From the NCBI GenBank assembly GCA_029945625.1, contig JAQSCW010000013.1:1-38014 (forward strand): a DNA stretch of 38,014 nucleotides. Direction: 5' to 3'. The DNA is from a bacterium. Its GTDB lineage: Bacteria > Bacteroidota > Bacteroidia > B-17B0 > Aurantibacillaceae. Shown here piece after piece: positions 13,630-22,800 of the stretch. The notes under the pieces were generated by a model that did not search any database, was not told the DNA's origin, and worked only from the letters and a program-made list of their open reading frames with translations. Positions within the stretch are counted from its first letter, which is position 1; every line of letters starts with the position of its first letter. A program made the position numbers and the translations under genes.

Positions 13630-15236
13630 TGCAACCGAAAAGTTTAGAAAAATTTGCCCGAGGCAAAGTTCAGGTTGATGAACGAACGAATATGTGTGTT
13701 ATTTACACAAGGGTTTCAACTAAAGAGCAAGCAGATAATAATCTCAGTTTAGAAACTCAGCGAAAAGCTTGTGACCAATTCGCAATTAAAAATAACCTTA
13801 TAGTAAAAGGTCATTTTGGAGGAACGTACGAAAGTGCAAAAAATGATGAGCGAAAACAATTCAACGCTATGCTTTCTTTTGTGAAACGAAGCAAGGATAA
13901 AATCTCAACGATAATTGTTTATTCGGTTGATCGATTTTCTCGATCAGGAGGAAACGCAATTTATATTACAGAACAATTAAAAAAGCAAGGCGTGAATTTG
14001 CAAGCGGTAACGCAACCTTCAGACACTTCAACGCCAAGCGGAAAATTACAACAGAACATTCAATTTATTTTTAGTGAATACGATAACCAACTCCGAAGAG
14101 AAAAGTGTGTTGCCGGAATGAAAGAGGCAATGCAAAATGGAAAGTGGATTGGTAAAGCGCCTTTCGGTTATGAAATAGTTAGAAAGGAGGGGAAAAACGT
14201 AATTGTTTTGAACGAAAAAGGAAAAATATTTAAAAAAGCATTTGAGTGGAAAGCATTAGAAAAACTTTCATCGGCAGAAATTTCAAGAAAACTTTTTTTG
14301 TTTGGGCTAGAGATTGACGACCGAAGAATTGCTGAATTTATAAGAAACCCTTGGTATTGCGGATATATGTCGCACAAACTTTTAGAAGGTAAGTTAGTAA
14401 AGGGAAGCCATGAACCGTTAGTTTCACAAGAACTTTTTATCAAGGCAAATATTGAAGTTGATAAAAACGAACACGGTTATAGTTTGCATTTTGAAAATGA
14501 ACCAATACCATTGAAAGGATTTTTAAAATGCAACCAATGTGGGCAACCAATGAGAGGATATACGATAAAGCTTAAGAAAAATTTGCCTTATTATAAATGC
14601 AATACTAAAGGCTGCTGTAATAATAAAAGCGGGAAGGAATTGCACATTAGCTTCAAAAGTGCCCTACAATATTTGAAACTTGAATTGTTGCCAAATACGA
14701 GGGGCTTCCTGAAAAAACAGGTAATAGCCACCTACAATAAAATTAACCGGGAAAGGGAAGAAAATAAGGAAATTATGAGGGAACAAATCATGGAGGTCAA
14801 CCGCAAAATACAAAGGCTTGAAGAACGCTTCATGGTTGAAGAAATTACGCTTGATCTTTACCAAAAGTACGGCATCCTTTACAAAGAGGAATTAAAAAAT
14901 CTGGAGGAAGCTTACAATGAATCAGGAAAACGAGTGTCGAACCTTGAAAAATGCATTGATGTTGCTTTTGAAATGGCTGGAAACCTGCACCAAATGTGGG
15001 ATGTGCTGACTTTTAAGGATAGAGTGATAATGCAAAAAGTGGTATTTCCTCAGGGGATTTGGTATGATAAGAAAATAAACAGATGTCGAACCAATGAAGT
15101 AAATTTTGTAATCCGCTACTTCTCGCAGTTGTCTAAGGACGCAGCGGAAATAAAAAGCGGGGATTCAAACATGATATTTGAAATCCCCGCTTTGGTGGGA
15201 ACTACTGGGTTCGAACCAGTGACCCTCTGCTTGTAA
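13626..15236 (+). CDS. Large serine recombinase 2
   Basis: This 536-residue large serine recombinase has an extra N-terminal 25 residues before YTRVSTKEQ, with catalytic S31 and R29; VYSVDRFSR follows. The recombinase domain contains APFGYEIV and RNPWYCGYMSHKL, the zinc ribbon reads CNQCGQPMRG with YKCNTKGC, and a coiled coil follows (about 375-450). As in recombinase 1, the frame continues through a hairpin (15154-15193) into a tRNA in antisense. Its last residues, LVGTTGFEPVTLCL, are the complement of tRNA-Val and the stop lies near the anticodon. It is the gene closest to the tRNA, so it is the likely integrase of the island. It shares domains but not close identity with recombinase 1. Confidence 0.92.
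   Translation: MMQPKSLEKFARGKVQVDERTNMCVIYTRVSTKEQADNNLSLETQRKACDQFAIKNNLIVKGHFGGTYESAKNDERKQFNAMLSFVKRSKDKISTIIVYSVDRFSRSGGNAIYITEQLKKQGVNLQAVTQPSDTSTPSGKLQQNIQFIFSEYDNQLRREKCVAGMKEAMQNGKWIGKAPFGYEIVRKEGKNVIVLNEKGKIFKKAFEWKALEKLSSAEISRKLFLFGLEIDDRRIAEFIRNPWYCGYMSHKLLEGKLVKGSHEPLVSQELFIKANIEVDKNEHGYSLHFENEPIPLKGFLKCNQCGQPMRGYTIKLKKNLPYYKCNTKGCCNNKSGKELHISFKSALQYLKLELLPNTRGFLKKQVIATYNKINREREENKEIMREQIMEVNRKIQRLEERFMVEEITLDLYQKYGILYKEELKNLEEAYNESGKRVSNLEKCIDVAFEMAGNLHQMWDVLTFKDRVIMQKVVFPQGIWYDKKINRCRTNEVNFVIRYFSQLSKDAAEIKSGDSNMIFEIPALVGTTGFEPVTLCL
15149..15193 (-). terminator. Terminator of tRNA-Val, overlapping the recombinase 2 end
   Basis: AAAGCGGGGATT (15154-15165) pairs with AATCCCCGCTTT (15182-15193), with a further AAA/TTT pairing inside. 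On the minus strand a TTTTTATTT tract follows. It begins at the CCA end of the tRNA, so it would end the tRNA transcript. Whether it belongs to the chromosome or came with the element is not resolved. Confidence 0.75.
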
Positions 15237-15270
15237 GGCAGATGCTCTGAACCAGCTGAGCTAAGCTCCC
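15193..15270 (-). tRNA. tRNA-Val (anticodon TAC)
   Basis: The minus strand folds as a standard cloverleaf. The acceptor strand GGGAGCT pairs with AGTTCCC, the anticodon stem TCTGC/GCAGA encloses the loop CTTACAA with TAC at 34-36, and the T arm is ACTGG-TTCGAAC-CCAGT. An encoded CCA end follows. It marks the boundary between the A+T-rich island to the left and the core-like region to the right, and its 3' end is next to the large serine recombinase. Confidence 0.95.
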
Positions 15271-15316
15271 TTTTACCAACCGTAGCGTTAGCTTAGATTG
15301 GTTTTTTTTTGGTCTG

Positions 15317-15350
15317 CAAATGTAGCAGATTAATTCTAATTAGTCAACAA
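15317..15350 (-). promoter_or_regulatory. Promoter of tRNA-Val
   Basis: The minus strand has TACATTTG (15317-15324), an exact match to the Bacteroidota -7 consensus TAnnTTTG. TTGTTGAC about 18 nt upstream (15343-15350) fits the -33 region. The predicted start is about 40 nt ahead of the mature tRNA. Confidence 0.65.
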
Positions 15351-15358
15351 GAAAATAA

Positions 15359-16138
15359 TTATTTTTTCTCGAGTTCCAATCCTGCATCCGGAATCAACAT
15401 GCCGTCTACTAAGATCCTTCCGCAATGTTCACACACAATGATCTTCTTATTTAAACGAATGTCTAACTGACGTTGTGGTGGAATCTTATTGTAACATCCG
15501 CCGCAGGCATCACGCTCAACCGCTACAACCGCTAATCCATTGCGCGAATTGGCACGAATACGTTTGTAAGCATTCAACAACCGTTCTTCAATTTCTGCCG
15601 ACGATTTTTCGCTGTCTTTCAATAAATCTTTTTCTTCCTTTTCAGTTTCTGCAACGATCTCATCCAACTCACTTTTTTTCGCCTTAAGATCTTTGCTGCG
15701 CTCTTCAAATTCGATCTTACTTTTCTCAAGTAATTCCTGCTTAATAATAATGCTTGCTTTGGCCTCCTTGGTACGCTTCTCAGCCAACTGGATCTCGAGG
15801 TTTTGAAACTCAATCTCCTTGGTGATGGCATCGTATTCGCGGTTATTACGCACCTTATTTTGTTGCGCTTCGTATTTTTTTATGTTCGATTGAAAATCCT
15901 TTACGGCCTGTTTCTTCTCGTTCAATTGATTCTCCAACTCCGCCACTTCCTCCGTAACATTCGTTAGACGGGTCTCCAACCCGGCTACTGTATCTTCCAG
16001 GTCACTCACCTCTAAAGGTAATTCCCCACGAATAGTGCGTAAACGATCGATCTTACTGTCAACTAATTGTAAGTGGTAAAGGTTTTTTAATTTCCCTTCA
16101 ATCGAAGCATCTATTTTCTCTTTAATTTTTGCGCTCAT
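15359..16138 (-). CDS. CdsZ-type C4 zinc-ribbon coiled-coil protein
   Basis: This 259-residue protein is a long charged coiled coil (about 1-195) followed by a C4 zinc ribbon: CGGC near residue 212 and CEHC near 238. This is the layout of the zf-RING_7/DUF164 (CdsZ) family, best known from Helicobacter HP0958, where it is linked to nucleic-acid binding and flagellar gene control. In Bacteroidota it is widespread, without a settled role. It follows the Nif3-family gene by 4 bp, so they form one transcription unit; this pairing is common in the phylum. The protein is probably cytoplasmic, with no signal peptide or membrane segment. Confidence 0.85.
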   Translation of the reverse strand: MSAKIKEKIDASIEGKLKNLYHLQLVDSKIDRLRTIRGELPLEVSDLEDTVAGLETRLTNVTEEVAELENQLNEKKQAVKDFQSNIKKYEAQQNKVRNNREYDAITKEIEFQNLEIQLAEKRTKEAKASIIIKQELLEKSKIEFEERSKDLKAKKSELDEIVAETEKEEKDLLKDSEKSSAEIEERLLNAYKRIRANSRNGLAVVAVERDACGGCYNKIPPQRQLDIRLNKKIIVCEHCGRILVDGMLIPDAGLELEKK

Positions 16139-16142
16139 AGTC

Positions 16143-17237
16143 TTAAAAGTAATTTACCGGATTCGTATTGATTTTCGATAAATGGATTGCAAATGTACTG
16201 AATTTTTTCTTAATAATCTCATAAAAAATTTCGGGTGTAAATTGCTCCGATTCAAAGTGACCGGTGTCTACCAGCAAGAGTCGCCCCTCGGCGTCAAAAA
16301 ACTCATGGTACTTAAAATCAGCACTTAGATAGGCCTGCGCACCCGCAGCCAGCGCCTGTTTTAACAAAAATTGTCCGCTGCCCCCACACAACGCCACCTG
16401 TTTGATGGGTTTGCCAATTAGTGGGGTATGTTTGATGATAGGCACTTTGAACGTTTTTTTAACATGTTGTAAAAACGCTGTTTCTTCCATTTCCTCCGCC
16501 ATTTCCCCCATCATGCCGCTTCCCACCCGGGCAAAATTGTTTTGAAGCGGATACAGATCATAAGCCACCTCTTCGTAAGGATGCGCCTCCAATAATGCAG
16601 TTAGAATCCGGGTTTCTTCTTGTTTGGGGTAAATAGTTTCTAGGCGAATTTCTTTCTCCCGACTCAATTCCCCGGGCTTCCCAATAAATGGTGTGCTCCC
16701 TGCTGAGCCTCTAAAAGTGCCAGTTCCTTCAAGGTTAAAACTGCATTGGTCGTAGTCCCCCATATGCCCTGCACCGGCATCAAAAAGAGCCTGCAATACC
16801 TGTTGGTGATGACTCTGCGGCACAAACGTCACCAACTTCTTGAGCTGACCCGTTTTAGGCGCCAACAGCCGAAGGTTACGGAGCCCTAATTTTTCGGCAA
16901 TTTTATGGTTAACCCCCAAAAACACATTGTCAAGATTCGTATGGCAGGCATAAATCGCAATGTCGTGTTTAATGGCCTTAATAATGGTGCGCTGAACATA
17001 GTCAGAACCGATGAGCTTTTTAAGTCCCGAAAAAATAATGGGATGGTGTGCGATTACCAGGTTGCACTTATTCTGAATGGCCTCCTCAATCACTTCCTCG
17101 GTGCAATCTACTGTTAAAATCGCGCCTGAGGCAAGCCAGCTCCTGCTTCCGGTGAGCAACCCTGAATTATCATAATCTTCCTGGTAGGCGGGGGCTGCGA
17201 AATTTTCGAGTTCCTGTAAGATGTCGCCAATGGTCAT
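16143..17237 (-). CDS. Nif3-like dinuclear metal-centre protein
   Basis: This 364-residue protein belongs to the Nif3/YbgI/DUF34 family, often listed as GTP cyclohydrolase 1 type 2 though that activity is not general. The metal-site histidines are in VIAHHPIIFSGLKKL (about 61-75) and YACHTNLDN (about 96-104); the C-terminal DTGHFESE (about 326-333) supplies the remaining ligands. The length shows the extra central PII-like domain (about 130-240) found in the longer members, which form hexameric rings. It is the first gene of a pair with the zinc-ribbon protein. The true substrate of the family is unclear. Confidence 0.88.
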   Translation of the reverse strand: MTIGDILQELENFAAPAYQEDYDNSGLLTGSRSWLASGAILTVDCTEEVIEEAIQNKCNLVIAHHPIIFSGLKKLIGSDYVQRTIIKAIKHDIAIYACHTNLDNVFLGVNHKIAEKLGLRNLRLLAPKTGQLKKLVTFVPQSHHQQVLQALFDAGAGHMGDYDQCSFNLEGTGTFRGSAGSTPFIGKPGELSREKEIRLETIYPKQEETRILTALLEAHPYEEVAYDLYPLQNNFARVGSGMMGEMAEEMEETAFLQHVKKTFKVPIIKHTPLIGKPIKQVALCGGSGQFLLKQALAAGAQAYLSADFKYHEFFDAEGRLLLVDTGHFESEQFTPEIFYEIIKKKFSTFAIHLSKINTNPVNYF

Positions 17238-17262
17238 TATACAACAGTTTTAGATTAAAAGA

Positions 17263-17296
17263 ACAAAAAAAATCCCCCCATTTTGTGGGGGGGATT
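17263..17296 (-). terminator. Terminator of the PpiD-like gene
   Basis: On the minus strand AATCCCCCC (17288-17296) pairs with GGGGGGATT (17271-17279) around a short A+T loop, followed by eight T. It starts 7 nt after the stop codon of the upstream gene. Confidence 0.88.
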
Positions 17297-17302
17297 CTTT
17301 CA

Positions 17303-19507
17303 CTAATCAATTCTCGATTTGTGGAACTCAATATCCGACACATCTTTTAAGGCGTTAAACACTTCGTAGTCTGAACGGCCTCTTAATTGGGTTTCCATTT
17401 CTTCCCGCTGCGCTTGCAAATTAATGCCTTCACCCGGGGCTTTACGTGAATTTAGTTTAACAACAAATACGCCGTTTTCACCAACTACCGGCTTGCTCAT
17501 CGCGCCTGCCTTTAAGCCCGCAGCAGTACCAATAAGGGCATTTTCGTGACCCAAGGCGTCTACCACTCCTCCCATATACATCAACAGATCCTGATTAAGT
17601 ACTTCTGTTCCAAGTTTTGTGGCAACTTCTTGAATTGTTTTGGCATCTGCTGCCTTGCTCTTAAATTCGGCCAGAAATTGTTCCGCCTTCTTTTCAGTGG
17701 TGGCTTTTTTTACCACATCTTCACGAACTTCTTCCAGAGGTAACGTGCCTTTATTTTTAATACTGCTCAACTTTGCAACAATAAATTTATCGGGGAATGA
17801 AAATAAACTTACATCTCCTTTATTGGCTGTATAAGCCCATTTTACCATGTCTTTCGCACCTTCAACGCCCGGTACCTGATAGTCACCTTCTTTTAAATTA
17901 TCAGCTAATCGTTTGGTGTATTTTTCTTTTTCCGCAGCTTTATCAAATAACTCCGCAGTATTGTTCTCTCCTGCAAATTGATTGGCTTTCGCAAACACAC
18001 CTTGAGTGGTTTCTTCACTTGGCGCGATCAATTTCATCACTTGCGCTACTTTGAAACTCTTATGACGGGTTTTGCTCACATCAAGTACTTCAATAATATG
18101 GTAGCCAAATTGTGTTTCTACCACGGTGGTGGTTCCTTTGGTGCCCATTAATCCGGCATATTTAAAAGGATCTACAAAGCCCTTGTCTTCGTCATACCAT
18201 CCATAATCTCCACCATTGGTTTTGCTGCCAAAATCGTCGCTCACACGAAGTACCAGACTATCAAAATTGGCCTGCTTGTTTTTTAGGAGAACCACCAAAC
18301 TGTCTGCTTCTCTTTTTGCCTGTGGCATGCTGCGTTTTTGCTTCTGCGTCTCGGCATCATTAATACCAATCAAAATATGTCGTACTCTGGCACTGTCGGC
18401 CACCGAATTAACAGCTTCCAATTTGTAGATCTTAAAAAATGCGCCTTCGTTATAAGGACCATATACCGCGCCCGGGGCTGCAGTGTAAACACTGGAGTCG
18501 CGAATACTCATTATTTTTTTGGTGAGATTTTGAATAATGATGGCGCCATTTTCATTCTCCTGTGCCATAATCACACTGTCTTCGGCCGTTGTCTTTCCTT
18601 TTAAGTCGCCGGCCACCCGAGCAGCTTCTTTTTCAATGGCACTCACGTCGGCAGCACTTGGAAGTACATTAAACGTAATAAACTCAAGCTTACGGCTGGT
18701 TTCAGTGTTCAGGTATTCGTAGGCATGGTCTTTGTAATATTTTTCAATGTCATTCTCCGTCAGCTTCACTGCAGAGTCGCTCAGTAAACTGTAACGTTTT
18801 ACAACAAACGACACATTCATTGGTCCCTGCACCAAATCAAACTGAGCTTGCGTTTCGGCAGTGGTTACATAAAGTCCTTTGTTAATAAGGTTTCTGAATT
18901 TTTCAAAATAACGCGTGCTTTTCACCTGCTCTTCCATGTTGCGCACGGCCATTTCGTTTTCGCCCGTCACATTTTGAACGGCTTGTCTCCATTTGTTTGG
19001 ATCAAGCGTGCCATCGGGACGTGAAAATTGTTCGTTCACTTTTTTGGTATTGGGATCGGTAAGGTTTTGAATGATTGTTTCAACGGGATTTACTACCACT
19101 GCTTCGTACAACTCATCTTCTCCCACCACAATTCCCACTTTTTCAAACTGGGGTTTCATCACTAACTCAATGATGTATTGCTGCCAAATGGTCTCAACTG
19201 CTTGCGTGCGCGTTGCTTCATCGGCCTCTTTGCCCTGATTACGTTGTCTGTAATTGTTCAATTGATTTTCAAATCGCATAATGAACTCATTCCTGTCGAT
19301 CGTTTTTCCGTTAATGGTTCCCGCTTTCGACAGTTCGTTCCCGCCAAAAATAGAGGCACCGGAACCCAACAGACTTTCCAGAATAAAGATAAGGAGCGCA
19401 AGGCCCACAATACCAACAAGTAAACCTGTTCTTCTTCTGATTTTTTCTAATACACTTGTGCGTTCTTTTTTACGCTCCGGTTGAATGATGTTTTTATCGC
19501 TACTCAT
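17303..19507 (-). CDS. PpiD/SurA-like peptidylprolyl isomerase, membrane-anchored periplasmic chaperone
   Basis: This 734-residue protein has a basic N-terminus and a single membrane anchor (about residues 28-46), so the rest lies in the periplasm. A SurA_N-like chaperone domain follows (about 55-240). A parvulin PPIase domain lies at about 370-480, with RHILIGI, DFGSKTNGGDYGWYDE and TQFGYHIIEV. A second, degenerate parvulin-like region follows before the C-terminus. This is the PpiD layout, and the protein should assist folding of exported and outer-membrane proteins. It has its own promoter (TATCTTTG at 19535-19542) and terminator, so it is a single-gene unit. Confidence 0.9.
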   Translation of the reverse strand: MSSDKNIIQPERKKERTSVLEKIRRRTGLLVGIVGLALLIFILESLLGSGASIFGGNELSKAGTINGKTIDRNEFIMRFENQLNNYRQRNQGKEADEATRTQAVETIWQQYIIELVMKPQFEKVGIVVGEDELYEAVVVNPVETIIQNLTDPNTKKVNEQFSRPDGTLDPNKWRQAVQNVTGENEMAVRNMEEQVKSTRYFEKFRNLINKGLYVTTAETQAQFDLVQGPMNVSFVVKRYSLLSDSAVKLTENDIEKYYKDHAYEYLNTETSRKLEFITFNVLPSAADVSAIEKEAARVAGDLKGKTTAEDSVIMAQENENGAIIIQNLTKKIMSIRDSSVYTAAPGAVYGPYNEGAFFKIYKLEAVNSVADSARVRHILIGINDAETQKQKRSMPQAKREADSLVVLLKNKQANFDSLVLRVSDDFGSKTNGGDYGWYDEDKGFVDPFKYAGLMGTKGTTTVVETQFGYHIIEVLDVSKTRHKSFKVAQVMKLIAPSEETTQGVFAKANQFAGENNTAELFDKAAEKEKYTKRLADNLKEGDYQVPGVEGAKDMVKWAYTANKGDVSLFSFPDKFIVAKLSSIKNKGTLPLEEVREDVVKKATTEKKAEQFLAEFKSKAADAKTIQEVATKLGTEVLNQDLLMYMGGVVDALGHENALIGTAAGLKAGAMSKPVVGENGVFVVKLNSRKAPGEGINLQAQREEMETQLRGRSDYEVFNALKDVSDIEFHKSRID

Positions 19508-19534
19508 TATTTCTTATAAAATTTTTAAGACTTG

Positions 19535-19542
19535 CAAAGATA
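19535..19542 (-). promoter_or_regulatory. Promoter -7 element of the PpiD-like gene
   Basis: The minus strand reads TATCTTTG, an exact match to TAnnTTTG, 27 nt before the ATG. This predicts a leader of about 20 nt. Confidence 0.6.
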
Positions 19543-19851
19543 ACAGTTTCAGCGAAACGACAATAGGGTTTAACGAAATGTATATGATTGAAAATAAAGG
19601 CAATATGTTTTCACGGGAGCACGAAAACGCCGCTTAGCTCCTCTCTTTCTCCAATGCGCCCCTAATTGCCTGAATTTGTTCTGTTACACGGCGGCGTGGC
19701 AATCTCTTTTTCATCCGCTTTTATGCCACCAATTAGCTTTCCTTATTTTTCAACATCAGAAATTACCTTTACTATTTTGCCTAAATTTAATTTCCCTTTT
19801 GGCAGAATTAAAAAGGGAAGAAAATCACACATCCTATTCCAAACGATAACT
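19543..19851. other. Upstream region of dnaE with a hairpin in the likely leader
   Basis: No gene is seen here. TTCCCTTTT (19792-19800) and AAAAGGGAA (19811-19819) form a 9-bp hairpin about 32 nt before the dnaE start. A weak promoter-like TATTTTG lies at 19773-19779, which would put the hairpin in the mRNA leader. A role in expression control is only a possibility. Confidence 0.4.
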
Positions 19852-22800
19852 ATGTTCTTAATTTTTGATACTGAAACCACCGGATTGCCAAGAAATTTTA
19901 ATGCTCCCTTAACTGATCTCGACAATTGGCCGAGAATGGTTCAGTTGGCCTGGCAATTGCATGATAAACAAGGGAAATTACTACAACACGCTTCTCTCAT
20001 TATTAAGCCCCGTGGGTACACCATCCCCTTTAACGCGGTACAAATCCACGGCATTAGCACACAACGAGCTGAAGCGGAAGGCCGAGAGCTGGAGGAAGTT
20101 CTCACCGAGTTTGCAGCTGCGGTAGAAGCCGCCACCTATTTATGCGGCCATAATATCGGCTTCGATACAAATATCCTTGGCGCGGAATTTATTCGCAGTG
20201 GCTTACCCAACTTGTTCAACCAAAAAAAGGTGTTCGATACTAAAAACGATCAAACTACTAATTTTTGTGCTATTCCGGGGGGCAAAGGGGGGAAATTCAA
20301 ATGGCCTTCGCTCTCCGAATTATATGTCAAATTATTTAAGAGCCAATTTGAAGAAGCGCATAACGCGGCCTTCGATGTGCAAGCTACATCGCGGATCTTT
20401 TTTGAGCTTTTGAAACGCGGAATCAATCAGGTGCCGGAACTTCTTCCGCAGGAACAAGAGTTGTTGGTGTATGAAGATGTAGACCTCAGCAGTTTATTAC
20501 TCCATGAAAAGAGCCTGAAAAACAAAGTGGACGTGAGTACCCCGGCACCTGTGGAATTAACTCCGCCCTTGTCGCAAGTTACCGGAGACCAATCCATTCA
20601 GGAAATCCCATTTTCGCACCTTCACAATCACTCTCAATATTCGGTGTTGCAATCGGTAAGTGATGTGGCGGAGCTTGTAAAACGAGCTGCTGAATACAAT
20701 ATGCCGGCCATCGCTCTCACCGATCATGGGAATATGTATGCCACATTTTTATTCTGGCAAACAGTGGAGAAACAAAATAAGGGAATCCACGCACATAACG
20801 ATGCGGTTGACAAGGGCGAAAAACCGGGACCAAAAAAAAATGAGATCAAATGCATCCTCGGCTGTGAGTTTTTTGTGACCAAAGATCTTCACGATAAATC
20901 CAAACAAGATAATGGCTATAGCATCCCCTGCCTGGCCAAGAACAAAAAGGGATATGAAAATCTGTCGCGATTGAGTTCCTACGGGTTCACCGAAGGTTTT
21001 TATTATGTGCCACGAATCGATAAGGAATTATTATTGCGTTACAAATCCGATCTTATCATTACCACAGGGTCCTTGCAGGGCGAAATCCCCTCCTTGATTC
21101 TCAATGTGGGAGAAACGCAGGCAGAAGAGGCTTTTGTGTGGTACAAAGAAAATTTCGGCGATGATTTTTATGTGGAATTGAACCGTCATAAATTACCCGA
21201 AGAAGATCATGTGAATACCGTGCTCCTTGCATTCGCAAAAAAATATGGGGTCAAGTATTTTGCGGCCAACAATAACTATTACATCGATAAAAAGTCATCC
21301 GATTCGCACGATATTTTATTATGTGTGAAAGACGGGGAATTAAAGGAAACGCCTGTTGGAAGGGGCAGAGGCTTCCGTTTCGGCATGCCTAATAATGAGT
21401 TTTACTTCAAATCTCCTAATGACATGCGCGAAGCTTTTGCCGATATGCCCGAAGCCATCGCTTGCACCAATGAGATCGTGTCAAAAATTGATTCCTTTAA
21501 ATTGGGGCGCAATGTTTTATTGCCAAAATTCAAAATTCCTGATGAATTCCTCGACGAACGCGACACTGATCCTAACGACGAAGGCAAAGGAAACCGTGGT
21601 GAAAATGCCTATCTGAAGCATCTCACACTGGAGGGTGCTAAAAAGCGGTATCCCAATATGGACAAGGATACTGCCGATCGAATTGATTTTGAATTAGGAG
21701 TAATGGAACGCATGGGATTTCCCGGTTACTTTTTAATTGTTTCCGACTTCACCACCAAAGCCCGCGAAATGAAGGTGAGTGTGGGTCCGGGACGTGGAAG
21801 TGCTGCAGGAAGTGCGGTGGCCTACTGTTTGGGAATTACAAATGTGGATCCCATTAAATACGATCTCCTCTTTGAGCGTTTTTTAAATCCCGATCGGATC
21901 AGCATGCCCGATATAGATATTGATTTTGATGATGAAGGTCGCGACAAAGTAATTGATTATGTGATTGAAAAATATGGTGCCAATCAGGTGGCTCAAATTA
22001 TCACCTATGGTACCATGGGCGGAAAGAGTGCCATTCGCGATGCAGCGAGAGTACTTAATCTTCCTTTATCGGATGCCGACAAACTTGCCAAATCTTTCCC
22101 CGATAGTTTAGAAGCCCATTTAAAGCAACTCTTGAAACCGGGAGGCATTGATGAAAAATACCTTGAAAAAATAAAAGACCGCCGCGAAGTAGTGGAGCAA
22201 TCTTATAACTTCAGAAGATTGGCCGATGAGAACAGCGCCGAATCACTGGTTTTAAAACAAGCATACGAACTCGAAGGGTGTGTGCGAAATACCGGTGTTC
22301 ATGCTTGCGGCGTAATTATTACGCCCGACGAAATGACCAAGTTCGTACCGGTTACGAAGTCAAAAGACAGTAATATGTTATTGACACAGTTCGATAACTC
22401 AGTGGCCGAAAGTGCGGGTCTGCTGAAGATGGACTTCTTGGGACTACGAACACTCACCATTATTAAAGATGCACTTGCTTCTATCAAACTAAATCATAAG
22501 GTGGATCTCGACATTGATACCATTGATCTCAACGATCAAAAAACGCTGGAATTATTTCAACGTGGCGAAACCAATGGCATTTTTCAGTTTGAAAGTCCGG
22601 GCATGCAAAAACATTTAAAGGATTTGAAGCCGGATAGTTTTACAGATCTTATTGCCATGAACGCCTTGTACCGTCCGGGCCCACTGGCCTACATTCCCAA
22701 TTACATTGCCCGTAAACATGGTCGCGAAAAAATAGTTTACGACTTGGAAGGAATGGATGAGTTTTTGCAAGAGACTTATGGAATTACGGTGTACCAGGAG

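Noticed and set aside
15271-15310. Weak hairpin ACCAA...TTGGT next to tRNA-Val
   Set aside because: The stem is short with a long loop and lies inside the predicted tRNA leader; a terminator there would stop the tRNA itself.
19666-19851. Earlier start for dnaE
   Set aside because: The added 62 residues are unlike the family and contain a hairpin sequence; the ATG at 19852 directly precedes the exonuclease motif.
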